From assembly GCA_009780035.1 (NCBI GenBank), contig WRAU01000003.1, forward strand, positions 1-64,000: a stretch of DNA of 64,000 bases, given 5' to 3'. This document shows, in pieces, positions 37,864 through 46,580 of this stretch; position 1 is the stretch's first letter; each line of letters begins with the position of its first letter. Below the pieces are notes generated by a model, which made no database searches, had not been told where the DNA came from, and saw only the letters and a list, made by a program, of their open reading frames with translations. The position numbers were made by a program, and so were the translations under genes. Origin of the DNA: Alphaproteobacteria bacterium (GTDB taxonomy: Bacteria; Pseudomonadota; Alphaproteobacteria; WRAU01; Hepatincolaceae).

Positions 37864-37967
37864 CGTCATGCTGATGAAAACCGGCATCCATTTACAGAAT
37901 GTTTTAATTGCAGCTCTGTTTTTTGTAGAATACCCCCTATGGATACCGTGTCAAGCACAGTATGACG
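37864..37967. repeat. Palindromic interspersed repeat, CGTCATG type, copy 1
   Basis: Outer arms CGTCATGCTG (37864-37873) and CAGTATGACG (37958-37967) pair with one mismatch; inner CATCCAT and ATGGATACC also pair. The arrangement resembles the GGAT...ATGACG palindromic repeats scattered in Rickettsia and other Alphaproteobacteria. A second, shorter copy is at 44574-44643. Confidence 0.6.
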
Positions 37968-37970
37968 ATT

Positions 37971-38005
37971 TAGGTATTGTATTCTCTGCTCTCCCACCCA
38001 TATAT
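37971..38005 (-). repeat. Truncated remnant of the structured-leader module
   Basis: These 35 bases match 40615-40649 of the structured leader with a single mismatch (A at 37996 for G). They cover part of the GCAA hairpin and one strand of the G+C-rich helix. The promoter, the rest of the RNA and the protein gene are absent. The fragment abuts the palindromic repeat on its left. Confidence 0.75.
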
Positions 38006-38050
38006 CTATTGCAAAGCAATTAAATATTTTCTTATCTACTACCAATACAT

Positions 38051-38163
38051 AGCAAATTATAAAGCTCTATATCACTTAAATTGAATTATGGCAAAGTAGT
38101 AAGAAAGCAGCAAACGCAATTCCGCCATTGAAATTTAAGTGATATAGAGCTTTATAATTTGCT
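38051..38163 (-). repeat. Long inverted repeat at the 3' end of dgt
   Basis: Arms 38051-38082 and 38132-38163 are perfectly complementary over 32 bp, around a ~49-base spacer with a further short helix. The right arm takes in two bases of the dgt stop codon (38162-38164). No T-run follows on the minus strand. It is likely an mRNA-stabilising or terminating hairpin; the arms do not match those of the other three long repeats. Confidence 0.85.
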
Positions 38164-39562
38164 AGCCGCCCTTTAACACTTTTAAGAAAGAAAGAATATT
38201 TCTATCGGTAAACTCTGAAATTATATCAATAATACTGACAAGGTTTTCATAATAAGATTTTTTAGGGTCTAGCTTTCTATTTAACAGCCTATTAATTCTA
38301 ACCGACTTTGGATGGTTAAAGTTATCTATTACCTTGCAAAGCTCAAGCATTACTCCGGTTATAACTTCTATGCCTGTAATTTCTCCGCTGGTTTTATCGC
38401 TGCTGGAGTAAATTCTTGTGTTGGCAAAACTTTTAACTTCTTTAATATCTTCTGCAAAAATTGTTAGCTTCAGCAGCTCGTTATTAAATTCACCTTTTAA
38501 AATTAACTCTTCATTCGCTATAAATGCTTCTCTAACTGCCTCTATTAAATTGCTGATGGCTTTGCCCCGCAGCCATTCAACTTTTTTTCTATCGTCCATT
38601 TGCTTATAAAAAGGCTGGGTTCGCAATTCGCTGGTTCGTTTCCGGGAATCTCCCTCGTATTTTTTTGGACTTCTAGCAATAGGGGCTAGCAGCGATTCTG
38701 CCTCTTTAAGTGAAATTAAATTCACAAAAAAGGCATCTTCAACATCTGCCACACAATAGCAAATATCATCAGCCGATTCTAAAAGAAAAGCCAATGGATG
38801 CCTAAAGAATATACTCTGCCCCTCTATTAGCCTAATTAAGCCAACCTCAGTTGCCACATTTTCAAAAATTGCTTTTTCGCCCTTGAGAATTCCGCTTTTT
38901 GAGCCGCCAACAACATAATCTATTTCTTTTTCTTTATTATATTGCTGCAGAATATCCTCGCTGACATATGATCTAGGATATTTACAAAAACTTGCCAGTG
39001 TTGCATAGGTTAAGCGCAAACCGCCTTGAGAATCCCACCCTGCCAGATTAGTAATAATTCTAAATCCTTGCGAATTACCATCAAAGGTAATTAAATTATT
39101 ATATTCTTCTTGAGATATTTTTGCTAAAAACTTCTCTGCATCTGCTTTAAAAAATTCTTTAATAGATTCCTCACCCAAATGCCCGAAAGGCGGATTTCCT
39201 ATATCGTGTGCCAATCCTGCCGCCTGCAGAATATAGCCGAAATCGTGGACTGTAATATTTTTTAAATTATGCCGTGCAATTATATATTCACCCACCGCAA
39301 AACCTAGAGAACGACCCACCCCTGCTACTTCTAAGGAATGGGTAAGCCTTGTTCTAACATAATCGCTTTTTGCCAGCGGATACACCTGCGTTTTATCTTG
39401 CAGACTGCGGAAATGTGAAGAATAAATTATTCTATCAACATCAACCAGATAAGGGCTTCTTAGATTATCTCCCTCAGAGCTGCCGGTTGCTTCCCCTGCC
39501 CTGCCAGAGTTCAGCAACTTTTCCCACATCATTTTTTGTGCTGGCATTAAATGCTTTGACAT
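38162..39562 (-). CDS. dgt: dGTP triphosphohydrolase-like HD enzyme
   Basis: A 466-residue HD-domain phosphohydrolase that removes triphosphate from dGTP or other dNTPs. N-terminal DVDRIIYSSHFRSLQDKTQV, then the metal-binding HSLEV and AHDIGNPPFGHLGEESI. Length is that of the Dgt family rather than the shorter YfbR type. It faces rnhB divergently and lies near nrdEFI, which make dNTPs. Its stop codon forms the base of a long inverted repeat. Confidence 0.92.
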   Translation of the reverse strand: MSKHLMPAQKMMWEKLLNSGRAGEATGSSEGDNLRSPYLVDVDRIIYSSHFRSLQDKTQVYPLAKSDYVRTRLTHSLEVAGVGRSLGFAVGEYIIARHNLKNITVHDFGYILQAAGLAHDIGNPPFGHLGEESIKEFFKADAEKFLAKISQEEYNNLITFDGNSQGFRIITNLAGWDSQGGLRLTYATLASFCKYPRSYVSEDILQQYNKEKEIDYVVGGSKSGILKGEKAIFENVATEVGLIRLIEGQSIFFRHPLAFLLESADDICYCVADVEDAFFVNLISLKEAESLLAPIARSPKKYEGDSRKRTSELRTQPFYKQMDDRKKVEWLRGKAISNLIEAVREAFIANEELILKGEFNNELLKLTIFAEDIKEVKSFANTRIYSSSDKTSGEITGIEVITGVMLELCKVIDNFNHPKSVRINRLLNRKLDPKKSYYENLVSIIDIISEFTDRNILSFLKVLKGG

Positions 39563-39611
39563 TTATATTCCTTTCAATTTATTATTTTAAATAACCATAA
39601 GGGAATCTTAT

Positions 39612-40259
39612 ATGAGTAATTTTGATATTGAAACAAAAATTTTATTAGACAACCAAATTCCCTCGCTTTTTTATAACTCTTCTCATGCTTTGGTAGCAGG
39701 AGCCGATGAAGTTGGGCGCGGCTGCCTGGCAGGACCTGTGGTAGCTTGCTGTTTAGCTTTTAAAGCTAATGTTCCTGCAGATTTACTACTGCAGATTGAT
39801 GATTCTAAAAAGTTAAGCCCAAAGAAAAGGGAAACTCTATTCAATCAAATTAAAGATTATTCACATTATAAAATTGGGGTAGTTGATGTTGAAACTATTG
39901 ATAAAATTAATATTTTGCAAGCCTCGCTTTTAGCTATGAGCAATGCTTTTGAAGATTTGCTGCAGGAAATTAATCCGCAGTTCTTAATTATTGACGGCAA
40001 TAAAAGTTTTACAGCCAGTGTTCCTACAACTGCTGTTATTGACGGTGATGCTAAGAGCTTATCTATTGCCGCTGCCTCTATTGTAGCTAAGGTTTACCGT
40101 GATAATTTAATGAAAGAGCTTGGCAAAGATTTTCCCAATTATGCTTGGGGAAAAAATGCCGGCTACGGCACAAAAGTGCATTTATTAGCAGTAAATAAAT
40201 ACGGCATTACCCCATACCACCGCAAAACTTTTGCGCCAATTAAAAACATGTTTAAATAA
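39612..40259 (+). CDS. rnhB: Ribonuclease HII
   Basis: A 215-residue endonuclease that removes ribonucleotides from DNA. The catalytic site is evident: GADEVGRGCLAGPVV with Asp-Glu-(V)-GRG, LIIDGNKSF, and DGDAKSLSIAAASIVAKVYRD. Length is normal. It converges on the small leader-module gene, seven bases away. Confidence 0.96.
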   Translation: MSNFDIETKILLDNQIPSLFYNSSHALVAGADEVGRGCLAGPVVACCLAFKANVPADLLLQIDDSKKLSPKKRETLFNQIKDYSHYKIGVVDVETIDKINILQASLLAMSNAFEDLLQEINPQFLIIDGNKSFTASVPTTAVIDGDAKSLSIAAASIVAKVYRDNLMKELGKDFPNYAWGKNAGYGTKVHLLAVNKYGITPYHRKTFAPIKNMFK

Positions 40260-40266
40260 TAGCTCA

Positions 40267-40530
40267 TTACTTAAGGTATTTTTCTACATTGTAAATTTTA
40301 TAAAAACGCTTAAAGGTGTTCTGTATGCCGTTAATGTGTCTGCTTGTAATTTTTATATCACTATAATGGGTGTTTATTAGCTCATGTATTGGCGAATTCT
40401 CTTCAACAGAATCTTTAACTTTCAGCAGTAAATCATCGTAATACTTAATAATACCATAGTGGTTAAATAAAAGGCTATTGAATTGCTGCTTTATATCGTA
40501 ATGTGCTAGCTCTTTTTTGTTTGAATTCAT
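40267..40530 (-). CDS. Small helical protein of the structured-leader module, copy 2
   Basis: An 87-residue charged, helical protein matching the 95-residue protein at 16085-16372 over nearly its whole length; the C-terminal Asn/Glu tail of copy 1 is missing. Shared features include ELAHYDIK-like start, HYxDI, IHELI and the closing VEKYL. No known family is recognised. Amino-acid changes between copies are scattered rather than disruptive, which suggests both are under selection. An AGAGAG stands before the ATG. Confidence 0.7.
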   Translation of the reverse strand: MNSNKKELAHYDIKQQFNSLLFNHYGIIKYYDDLLLKVKDSVEENSPIHELINTHYSDIKITSRHINGIQNTFKRFYKIYNVEKYLK

Positions 40531-40560
40531 CTGCGTTCTCTCTTTTATAAATTATACTTA

Positions 40561-40720
40561 GAGCGGGAGATAGAAACTCTCACAAACACAAAGAGCGAGA
40601 TTATTCCCTATTGCTAGGTATTGTATTCTCTGCTCTCCCGCCCATATATAAATATACGAGAAAGCACATACTAACATTTGAGTGTTAATATGCGGTGTTT
40701 GTGATGGGTTTCTAGCCCAT
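40561..40720 (-). ncRNA. Structured RNA leader with pseudoknots, copy 2
   Basis: Helices equivalent to copy 1: ATGGG/CCCAT 5' hairpin (40704-40708 with 40716-40720); its loop strand 40708-40714 pairs with 40571-40577; long-range helix 40695-40704 with 40580-40589; GGGCGGGAGA/TCTCCCGCTC (40634-40643 with 40561-40570), crossing the former; GCAA hairpin 40607-40618. The first three have different bases from copy 1 but still pair, while the GCAA hairpin and the 40634-40643 strand are unchanged. End bases 40704 and 40708 are counted in two helices each. The whole lies between a conserved promoter and the small protein gene. Confidence 0.72.
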
Positions 40721-40725
40721 AGTTA

Positions 40726-40754
40726 ATTATTTAATAAACCTACATTATTGTCAA
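40726..40754 (-). promoter_or_regulatory. Sigma-70-like promoter of leader module copy 2
   Basis: Minus strand: -35 TTGACA (40749-40754), 17-base spacer, -10 AATAAT (40726-40731), the same boxes and spacing as copy 1 although the spacer has diverged. The predicted start is at about 40720, the first base of the folded leader. Confidence 0.7.
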
Positions 40755-40811
40755 CGGAATTTTTGCGATACATTAAGGGCTGCAATACTTTATTAAATAT
40801 ACTGTAAAAAA

Positions 40812-40886
40812 CTCAACAAGAATCAGCAAGTTCTCAAACATTTAAGAACACACTTCAGCTCAGTCTATATAAGGGCTTGCGTTGAG
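40812..40886 (+). other. Possible structured RNA upstream of nrdE
   Basis: Two stacked long-range helices (40812-40817 with 40881-40886; 40826-40830 with 40876-40880) enclose an inner inverted repeat GTTCT/AGAAC (40830-40834 with 40845-40849). A T-rich stretch follows. It ends just before the nrdE promoter. It could be a small RNA with terminator or an operator region; there is no second copy to test the fold. The rest of the gap, 40755-41058, shows only the nrdE promoter. Confidence 0.3.
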
Positions 40887-40905
40887 AAATTTTCTTTAAA
40901 AACAA

Positions 40906-40933
40906 TTGACACTGGCTCTTAATTTCATATACT
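40906..40933 (+). promoter_or_regulatory. Promoter of nrdEFI
   Basis: TTGACA (40906-40911), 16-base spacer, TATACT (40928-40933), a near-consensus sigma-70 promoter. The leader to the nrdE ATG is about 120 bases. I could not find a convincing pair of NrdR boxes around it. Confidence 0.7.
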
Positions 40934-41058
40934 ATTAATTAATAAAAAATTAACTTTTACTTTATTTGCAGATTGGGCTTAATAGATAGTATTTATTAAG
41001 ATGGTTTGTTGTCTGTAAAACAAAATTGCAAAATAAAATAAAAATAATAAGGTGTTTT

Positions 41059-43140
41059 ATGGCAAGTTATCTTAACTTAAACTCTCAAATCATTACCGAA
41101 AAAGATGGCTTTTTTCAACTAAATAAAGATAAAGAAGCCCTTGCCGATTACTTAGCGGAAGTTAATTCTAAAACTTTAAAATTTGATAATATTAACGATA
41201 AAATTAGATATCTTATTGACAATAATTTTTATGAAGATTTCTACAGAACCTATTCTGCTGATCAAATCCAAAAAGCCTATGCTATTTTAAAACAAGAAGA
41301 TTTTCAATTTGCATCTTTCATGAGCGCCTCTAAATTCTACCGTGATTACGCCTTGAAAACCGATGATAAAGCCACCTATTTAGAATCCTATGAGGATAGA
41401 CTGCTAGCAGTAGCCTTGCATTTAGCCAACGGCAACGAAGAGCTGCTTTATAATTTATGCTCTATTCTAATTAAGCAATATTATCAGCCAGCAACGCCAA
41501 CTTTTTTAAATTCTGGTAAAAAAAGACGCGGCGAGTTAGTTTCTTGCTTCCTTTTAGAGATGGACGATTCCCTAAACAGTATAACTTTTAATTTATCTAC
41601 CGCCATGTATTTATCTAAAATTGGCGGCGGTGTGGCTTTAAATCTTTCTAAGCTGCGTGCTCGCGGCGAAAGTATTAAAGAGGTGCAGAATGTATCTAAG
41701 GGGGTTCTGCCAGTTTTAAAACTGCTTGAAGACAGCTTCAACTATGCCGACCAAATGGGTCAGCGCAAGGGTGCCGGAGCCGGATACTTAAATATTTTTC
41801 ATGCAGATATTGAAGATTTTCTTGATACCAAAAAAATCAATGCCGATGAAAAAAGCCGCATTCAATCGTTAGCGCTTGGCATTACTGTGCCTAGTAAGTT
41901 TTTTGAGTTAGCCCGCGATAATGCTCCGTTTTATGTTTTTTATCCGCACAGTGTTTATAAAGCCTTCGGCATACATTTAGACGACATGAACATGAGCGAA
42001 ATGTATGATAAACTTGCCTCTCACCCAGATGTCCGCAAAAAAGAACTTAATGCCAGAGAACTGCTTGGAACTATTGCAAAAACTCAGTTTGAATCTGGGT
42101 ATCCTTATTTAATTTATATTGATACTGCTAATAAAAACCATGCGCTTAAAAATATCGGTAAAATTAAAATGTCTAACCTTTGCACGGAAATTTTTCAATT
42201 GCAAACAACCTCAGAAATTAACGATTATCATGAAGCCGATAAAATCGGTGAAGATATTTCCTGCGTGCTGGGATCTCTTAACATTGTTAATGTTATGGAA
42301 GATAAAAACATTGCTACTGCAGTTAAAATTGCTACAGAGTCGCTAAGCATGGTAAGTGATTTATCGCACATTAAGAATGCTCCAAGCATTGAATCCGCTA
42401 ATAACAGCTACCATTCCATTGGCTTGGGAGCCATGAATCTGCACGGCTATTTAACTAAAAATTTAATTCCCTATGAAAGCGAGGAAGCCAAAGATTTTAC
42501 TAATACTTTTTTCATGATTGTAAACTTTTATTCCATTCAAGCAAGTATGAAAATTGCCCGTGAGCGGGGAAAATCTTTCAAAGATTTTGAAAAATCAGAT
42601 TACGCAAGCGGTATTTATTTTGATAAGTATTTAGCTAATAATTACACTCCAAAAACCGATAAAGTGAAATCGCTTTTTAACGGCATTCATATTCCCGCAA
42701 TAAGCGATTGGGAAGAGTTGAAATCGGCTGTGGCAAAATATGGCATGTATAATGCTTACCGTTTAGCCATTGCTCCTACGCAAAGTATTTCTTATCTGCA
42801 GAATTCTACCCCTTCGGTTTTACCAATTGTAGATGCCATTGAAACTAGAACCTACGCTAACTCTACCACCTATTACCCAATGCCTTTTTTAGATAAAAGC
42901 AACTTCTTTTTATACAAATCGGCTTATAACATGGATAATTACAAGGTTATAGATTTAATCGCTACGATTCAAGAACATGTAGACCAAGGAATTTCTACAA
43001 TTCTTTATACTACCAATCAAAGTTCAACCAGAGATTTAGCAAAACTTTATATTTACGCTCATAGCAAAGGTTTAAAAAGTTTATATTATACTAGAACTAA
43101 AAATTTAACCATTGAGGAGTGTTTATCATGTTCAATTTAA
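41059..43140 (+). CDS. nrdE: Class Ib ribonucleotide reductase alpha subunit
   Basis: A 693-residue catalytic subunit that reduces ribonucleoside diphosphates. There is no ATP-cone, as expected of class Ib. Active-site cysteines: Cys163 in [11 protein letters not shown] and the radical-site NLCTE with Cys375; the C-terminal tail ends in CLSC, the redox pair reloaded by NrdH or thioredoxin. The start is ATG 41059 after AAGGTG; an in-frame TTG at 41026 lies upstream but would add an unlikely 11 residues. nrdF overlaps its end. Confidence 0.96.
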   Translation: MASYLNLNSQIITEKDGFFQLNKDKEALADYLAEVNSKTLKFDNINDKIRYLIDNNFYEDFYRTYSADQIQKAYAILKQEDFQFASFMSASKFYRDYALKTDDKATYLESYEDRLLAVALHLANGNEELLYNLCSILIKQYYQPATPTFLNSGKKRRGELVSCFLLEMDDSLNSITFNLSTAMYLSKIGGGVALNLSKLRARGESIKEVQNVSKGVLPVLKLLEDSFNYADQMGQRKGAGAGYLNIFHADIEDFLDTKKINADEKSRIQSLALGITVPSKFFELARDNAPFYVFYPHSVYKAFGIHLDDMNMSEMYDKLASHPDVRKKELNARELLGTIAKTQFESGYPYLIYIDTANKNHALKNIGKIKMSNLCTEIFQLQTTSEINDYHEADKIGEDISCVLGSLNIVNVMEDKNIATAVKIATESLSMVSDLSHIKNAPSIESANNSYHSIGLGAMNLHGYLTKNLIPYESEEAKDFTNTFFMIVNFYSIQASMKIARERGKSFKDFEKSDYASGIYFDKYLANNYTPKTDKVKSLFNGIHIPAISDWEELKSAVAKYGMYNAYRLAIAPTQSISYLQNSTPSVLPIVDAIETRTYANSTTYYPMPFLDKSNFFLYKSAYNMDNYKVIDLIATIQEHVDQGISTILYTTNQSSTRDLAKLYIYAHSKGLKSLYYTRTKNLTIEECLSCSI

Positions 43141-44114
43141 GAAAAAACAACCTTCATAAGGATGCCGTTAATTGGAATAACATCAAAGATAATTTCACTA
43201 CGCTTTTTTGGAATCAAAACATTCGGCAATTTTGGATAGATGAAGAAATTCCTTTATCTGACGATAAACTTACTTGGATTACATTATCTAAAGATGAGCA
43301 GGATTCTTACATTAAAGTATTAGCCGGACTAACGCTTTTAGATACCGAACAAGGCTCTACAGGAATGCCGCAAATTGCCTTGCATACTGATAATCTGCAT
43401 TCTAAAGCAATTTTAAGTTTTATGGGAATGATGGAACACATGCACGCTAAAAGCTATAGCTCCATTTTTTCTACCCTTTGCAACTCTAAAGAAATTGAAG
43501 AAATTTTTGACTGGGTAAAAAATCATGATACCTTGCAAAGAAAACTAGAAATTATTTCCTCACTTTATAATAATATTAATGATAATAAAAGCCTTTACAT
43601 GGCAATGACTGCCAGCGTATTTTTAGAAAGTTTCCTTTTTTACTCAGGATTCTTTTATCCGCTTTACCTTGCTGGTCAGGGCAAACTTGTAGCCAGCGGC
43701 GAAATTATTAATTTAATTATTAGAGATGAATCCATTCACGGCGTTTATGTTGGAATTCTCGCTCAAGAATTGTTTATTAAATTAACACCGCAGGAACAAG
43801 CTGCCGTATCGCAAGAAACAGCTTTGCTTTTAAAAAAACTTTATGATATTGAAGTTGAATACGCAGCAGAGCTTTACACAAAAATAAACTTATTTGAAGA
43901 TGTAAAAACTTTTATTGCTTACAATGCCGATAAAGCCTTAATGAATCTTGGGCTTGAACCGCATTTTAATATCGACCAAACAGAAGTTAATGCTTCAGTT
44001 TTAAGAGGCTTAGATACTAAAACTAAAAATCACGATTTCTTCTCAACCAAAGGAAACGGCTATATCAAAACCACCAATGTAGATAAGCTGAATGATGATG
44101 ATTTTAATTTTTAA
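43128..44114 (+). CDS. nrdF: Class Ib ribonucleotide reductase beta subunit
   Basis: A 328-residue radical-generating subunit. Metal ligands keep the NrdF spacing: Asp72 (LLDT), Glu103, His106, radical Tyr110 in EHMHAKSYS, then a second Glu in [11 protein letters not shown] and IIRDESIHG. NrdF can use a dimanganese-tyrosyl radical made with NrdI, useful when iron is scarce. The ATG at 43128 follows GAGGAG and overlaps the nrdE end by 13 bases, so translation is coupled. Confidence 0.96.
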   Translation: MFNLRKNNLHKDAVNWNNIKDNFTTLFWNQNIRQFWIDEEIPLSDDKLTWITLSKDEQDSYIKVLAGLTLLDTEQGSTGMPQIALHTDNLHSKAILSFMGMMEHMHAKSYSSIFSTLCNSKEIEEIFDWVKNHDTLQRKLEIISSLYNNINDNKSLYMAMTASVFLESFLFYSGFFYPLYLAGQGKLVASGEIINLIIRDESIHGVYVGILAQELFIKLTPQEQAAVSQETALLLKKLYDIEVEYAAELYTKINLFEDVKTFIAYNADKALMNLGLEPHFNIDQTEVNASVLRGLDTKTKNHDFFSTKGNGYIKTTNVDKLNDDDFNF

Positions 44115-44170
44115 TTAAAATTATTTTCTTAACAGTATTGCCTTTCCTTATGTAATGGAAAATTTTATAA

Positions 44171-44551
44171 ATGCTGATAGTTTATGCTTCTAAAACTGGA
44201 AATATTGTTAGGTTTTTACAAAAAGCCACACTTTTATTGAATAGCACCCAAACTTTTAATACTCTTAGAATTACTACTGGCAATGAAATTACCTGCGAAA
44301 AATTCATTCTTATTACATACACTACAGGCATTGGTGAAATTCCCGCTGAGATTGCTGCCTTTTTACAAGCAAACCATCAAAATATGGTTGGAGTTATTGG
44401 CAGCGGTAATAAAAACTGGGGAGAATCTTTCTGCAATGCCGCAAAACTTATCCATAAAACCTATAATATCCCGCTTTTACTAACCTTTGAAATGGCTGGT
44501 AATAAGCATGATGCCGCTAAGTTTTTGCAGATTATAAAAGATTTTTCTTAA
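44171..44551 (+). CDS. nrdI: NrdI flavodoxin-like activator
   Basis: A 126-residue FMN protein that provides superoxide to assemble the dimanganese cofactor of NrdF. Motifs: LIVYASKTGNIVRFL for FMN phosphate, ITYTTGIGEIP, and GVIGSGNKNWGESFC. It follows nrdF by 56 bases, giving an E-F-I order instead of the common H-I-E-F. No nrdH glutaredoxin gene is adjacent. Confidence 0.9.
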   Translation: MLIVYASKTGNIVRFLQKATLLLNSTQTFNTLRITTGNEITCEKFILITYTTGIGEIPAEIAAFLQANHQNMVGVIGSGNKNWGESFCNAAKLIHKTYNIPLLLTFEMAGNKHDAAKFLQIIKDFS

Positions 44552-44573
44552 CAATTAGGCTATAATATAAATC

Positions 44574-44643
44574 CATCATGCCTATGCTAGAGCAGGCATC
44601 CATGCAAAGCTATAAATGGATACCATTTTTAGCAGGTATGATG
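44574..44643. repeat. Palindromic interspersed repeat, copy 2
   Basis: Arms at 44574-44583 and 44634-44643 pair with one mismatch. Inner GGCATCCAT and ATGGATACC are shared with the repeat at 37864-37967. It lies about 20 bases after nrdI, where it may act as a transcription end. Confidence 0.55.
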
Positions 44644-44707
44644 ATTACTTGATCTTTTTGTATATAAAATAAATGATTATTTTCTTTTTTTCATTGCTTT
44701 ATACCTT

Positions 44708-45433
44708 TTATTTAATATGTATAGTATGATTAGAAGATATTTTTGTGCTAAAACTAACTTTATCAACTAGTCCTGCAATTAAATACATATTAACACCAAG
44801 ATTTTTCATTCGGGTATTAGCTCCCCCAGTATTTCCAGTAGCCCCTTTTGAACTGCCGCCTGTTCTATCGCGACCCCCCCAAGTTCCTCCTTCTCTATTT
44901 GCACTATGTCCTCTAAAGCTACCATCTCAATGAGCATTTGCTCCATCATTATAGCTTTCATTATAACTATGCTGATGATTCATATCATGATCATGTGTCA
45001 TATCATGTCCATGAGCTTTAATATCCTCTTCTTGCAGCATTAACAATGCTTCTGTTGGGCTAATCTGGCGCAAAGTTCTATCTATAGCATTAGGCGCATT
45101 AAATACTCTTTCTCCTGTATCGTTAGTATAAGTATCTATTTTTCCCTCTAGCAATGGATAGTTTGCTAATTTATATCCTGTGGTGCCATCACATAAAATA
45201 TATTCAAACACACCATTATTATAAGTTTTTAGGTCTTGAGTTTCCATATTTATATCTACAATAATATGTCATATTTGCGTGCTTAGGATGGGTTTTAATA
45301 AAAGATTAGAAATATCTGCTAAAAAGATATATCTTGGGATTCTTCAATCATCACCTGCACCATTAGTAGCTACAAAATCCATACCATTAGAATTTTGAGC
45401 AATTTCATTATCATACAATGTTTTTATTGCCAT
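44708..45433 (-). pseudogene. 241-codon frame interrupted only by three UGA codons
   Basis: One minus-strand frame runs from ATG 45433, with AGGAG upstream, to TAA 44708-44710. It contains no TAA or TAG, but has TGA at 45344-45346, 45269-45271 and 44924-44926 (plus coordinates). The longest UGA-free part is 106 residues (METQDLKTYNNG onward), with a His/Asp-rich stretch; after the last TGA comes a Gly-rich region with GGTWGGRDRTGG. If UGA were read as Trp the result would be a single 241-residue protein. The frame stays open across all three sites with no frameshift. Family unknown; it may be phage-derived. It is either a nonsense-decayed gene or a recoded one. Confidence 0.5.
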
Positions 45434-45608
45434 TAGTAATTCTCCTATTTATATTAATATTTCAATATTTTAATTCTTATTAAAATATAGCCTCATTATA
45501 CACAACAAGCATATAATTGTCAAGAAAATTTGTTTATAAAAATGTAATTTTTTTGCTATTTGCTTTTTTTAACAAAAAATTTATAAAAGCATAGTATTCA
45601 TTTTACTT

Positions 45609-46541
45609 ATGCTTTCTTTTATAACTGGATACTATTCAGCAAAATATTCCTTAAACATGGATAGCCTATTTTTTATTAATATTAGTATTAATCTTAATCA
45701 AGCAGGAGAAGTTATTGCAATTAAAGATGTTTTACTTATTTCCCTTTATATATTAATAATTACAATAGCCTAGACCATAAAATGACCGCATATATCTATC
45801 CCTTTAAGTATCATTATATTATTAAGACCATAATTCAATATTATCAAAACAACCTTTCACAAGAAGAAATTTTAGCTACCATTAAAGAAGGAGATGTTTT
45901 CTTAAAAAAAACCTATAAAAACTATTTTTATAATGGCAGATTCCTTGCGTGCAAAAAATATGTCACTATTTGGCTATAACTTAAATACTAATCCGCAATT
46001 ACAAAAACTTTATGATAAAGGTGAGGTTTATCTTTTTAAGCAAAATGTTTGCTATACGCTTACTTTTGTTTCACTGAACTGCATGATGAATTTACGGAAC
46101 ACACATATACCTTATGATTTTGCTTTGGAAAATAAATTTAAAAAGTTTCCCCAAGATTACGATAATAAAATATTGCAAACAGATAATATATATGCTGACA
46201 TTATTGAATTTTTAGCAAAAGAAAAAACACCAATTTTTGCGATTTTAACTGCAGACCATGGAGAAAGTTTAGGAGAGGTTTATAAAGGCAGGGTATTCAC
46301 TGCTCATGGGGTATCGCTTGATATTGCCCCAATTGAGCAAAAACAAACACCATTAATTGTTTATGTTAATGATGCTTACAAAAAACTATATCCGCAATAT
46401 GTAAAAAATATTGAAAAAAATATGAAAAAATACGCAGGAAAAACCGTTGAATCTGATGTTATATCTCATAGTTTATTACATTGTTCCTCTATAGAAGGCA
46501 CAGTAATAGATAAAAAGTTAAGTTTGTGTGTTTCTCCATAA
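45609..46541 (+). pseudogene. Decayed EptA-like phosphoethanolamine transferase
   Basis: Remains in three consecutive frames. 45609-45773 has part of the membrane domain. 45782-45979 continues in another frame. From about 45933 the third frame has SLRAKNMSLFGYNLNT (the 'GESxRAxxxSLYGY' catalytic start of EptA-type sulfatase-fold enzymes), then YDNKILQTDNIYADII and the metal-binding TADHGESLGE. Most of the N-terminal membrane domain and about 150 residues after CMMNL are missing, and the frames shift at least twice. Intact EptA adds phosphoethanolamine to lipid A. Confidence 0.75.
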
Positions 46542-46570
46542 AAAATCCCCTCTTAAAAGAGGGGATTTTT
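46541..46570. terminator. Bidirectional intrinsic terminator
   Basis: AAAAATCCCCTCTT pairs with AAGAGGGGATTTTT almost end to end, with A-run and T-run on either side. It lies between the convergent eptA remnant and ansB, so it works for both; the base of the stem overlaps the last base of the eptA remnant. Confidence 0.93.
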
Positions 46571-46580
46571 TAGATAACCT

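Noticed and set aside
40755-41058. Cobalamin riboswitch or NrdR boxes before nrdE
   Set aside because: Class Ib reductase does not need cobalamin, no B12-box is seen, and no convincing pair of NrdR palindromes was found.
44745-44933. 62-residue plus-strand frame rich in Pro
   Set aside because: It is the shadow of the Gly-rich end of the minus-strand UGA frame.
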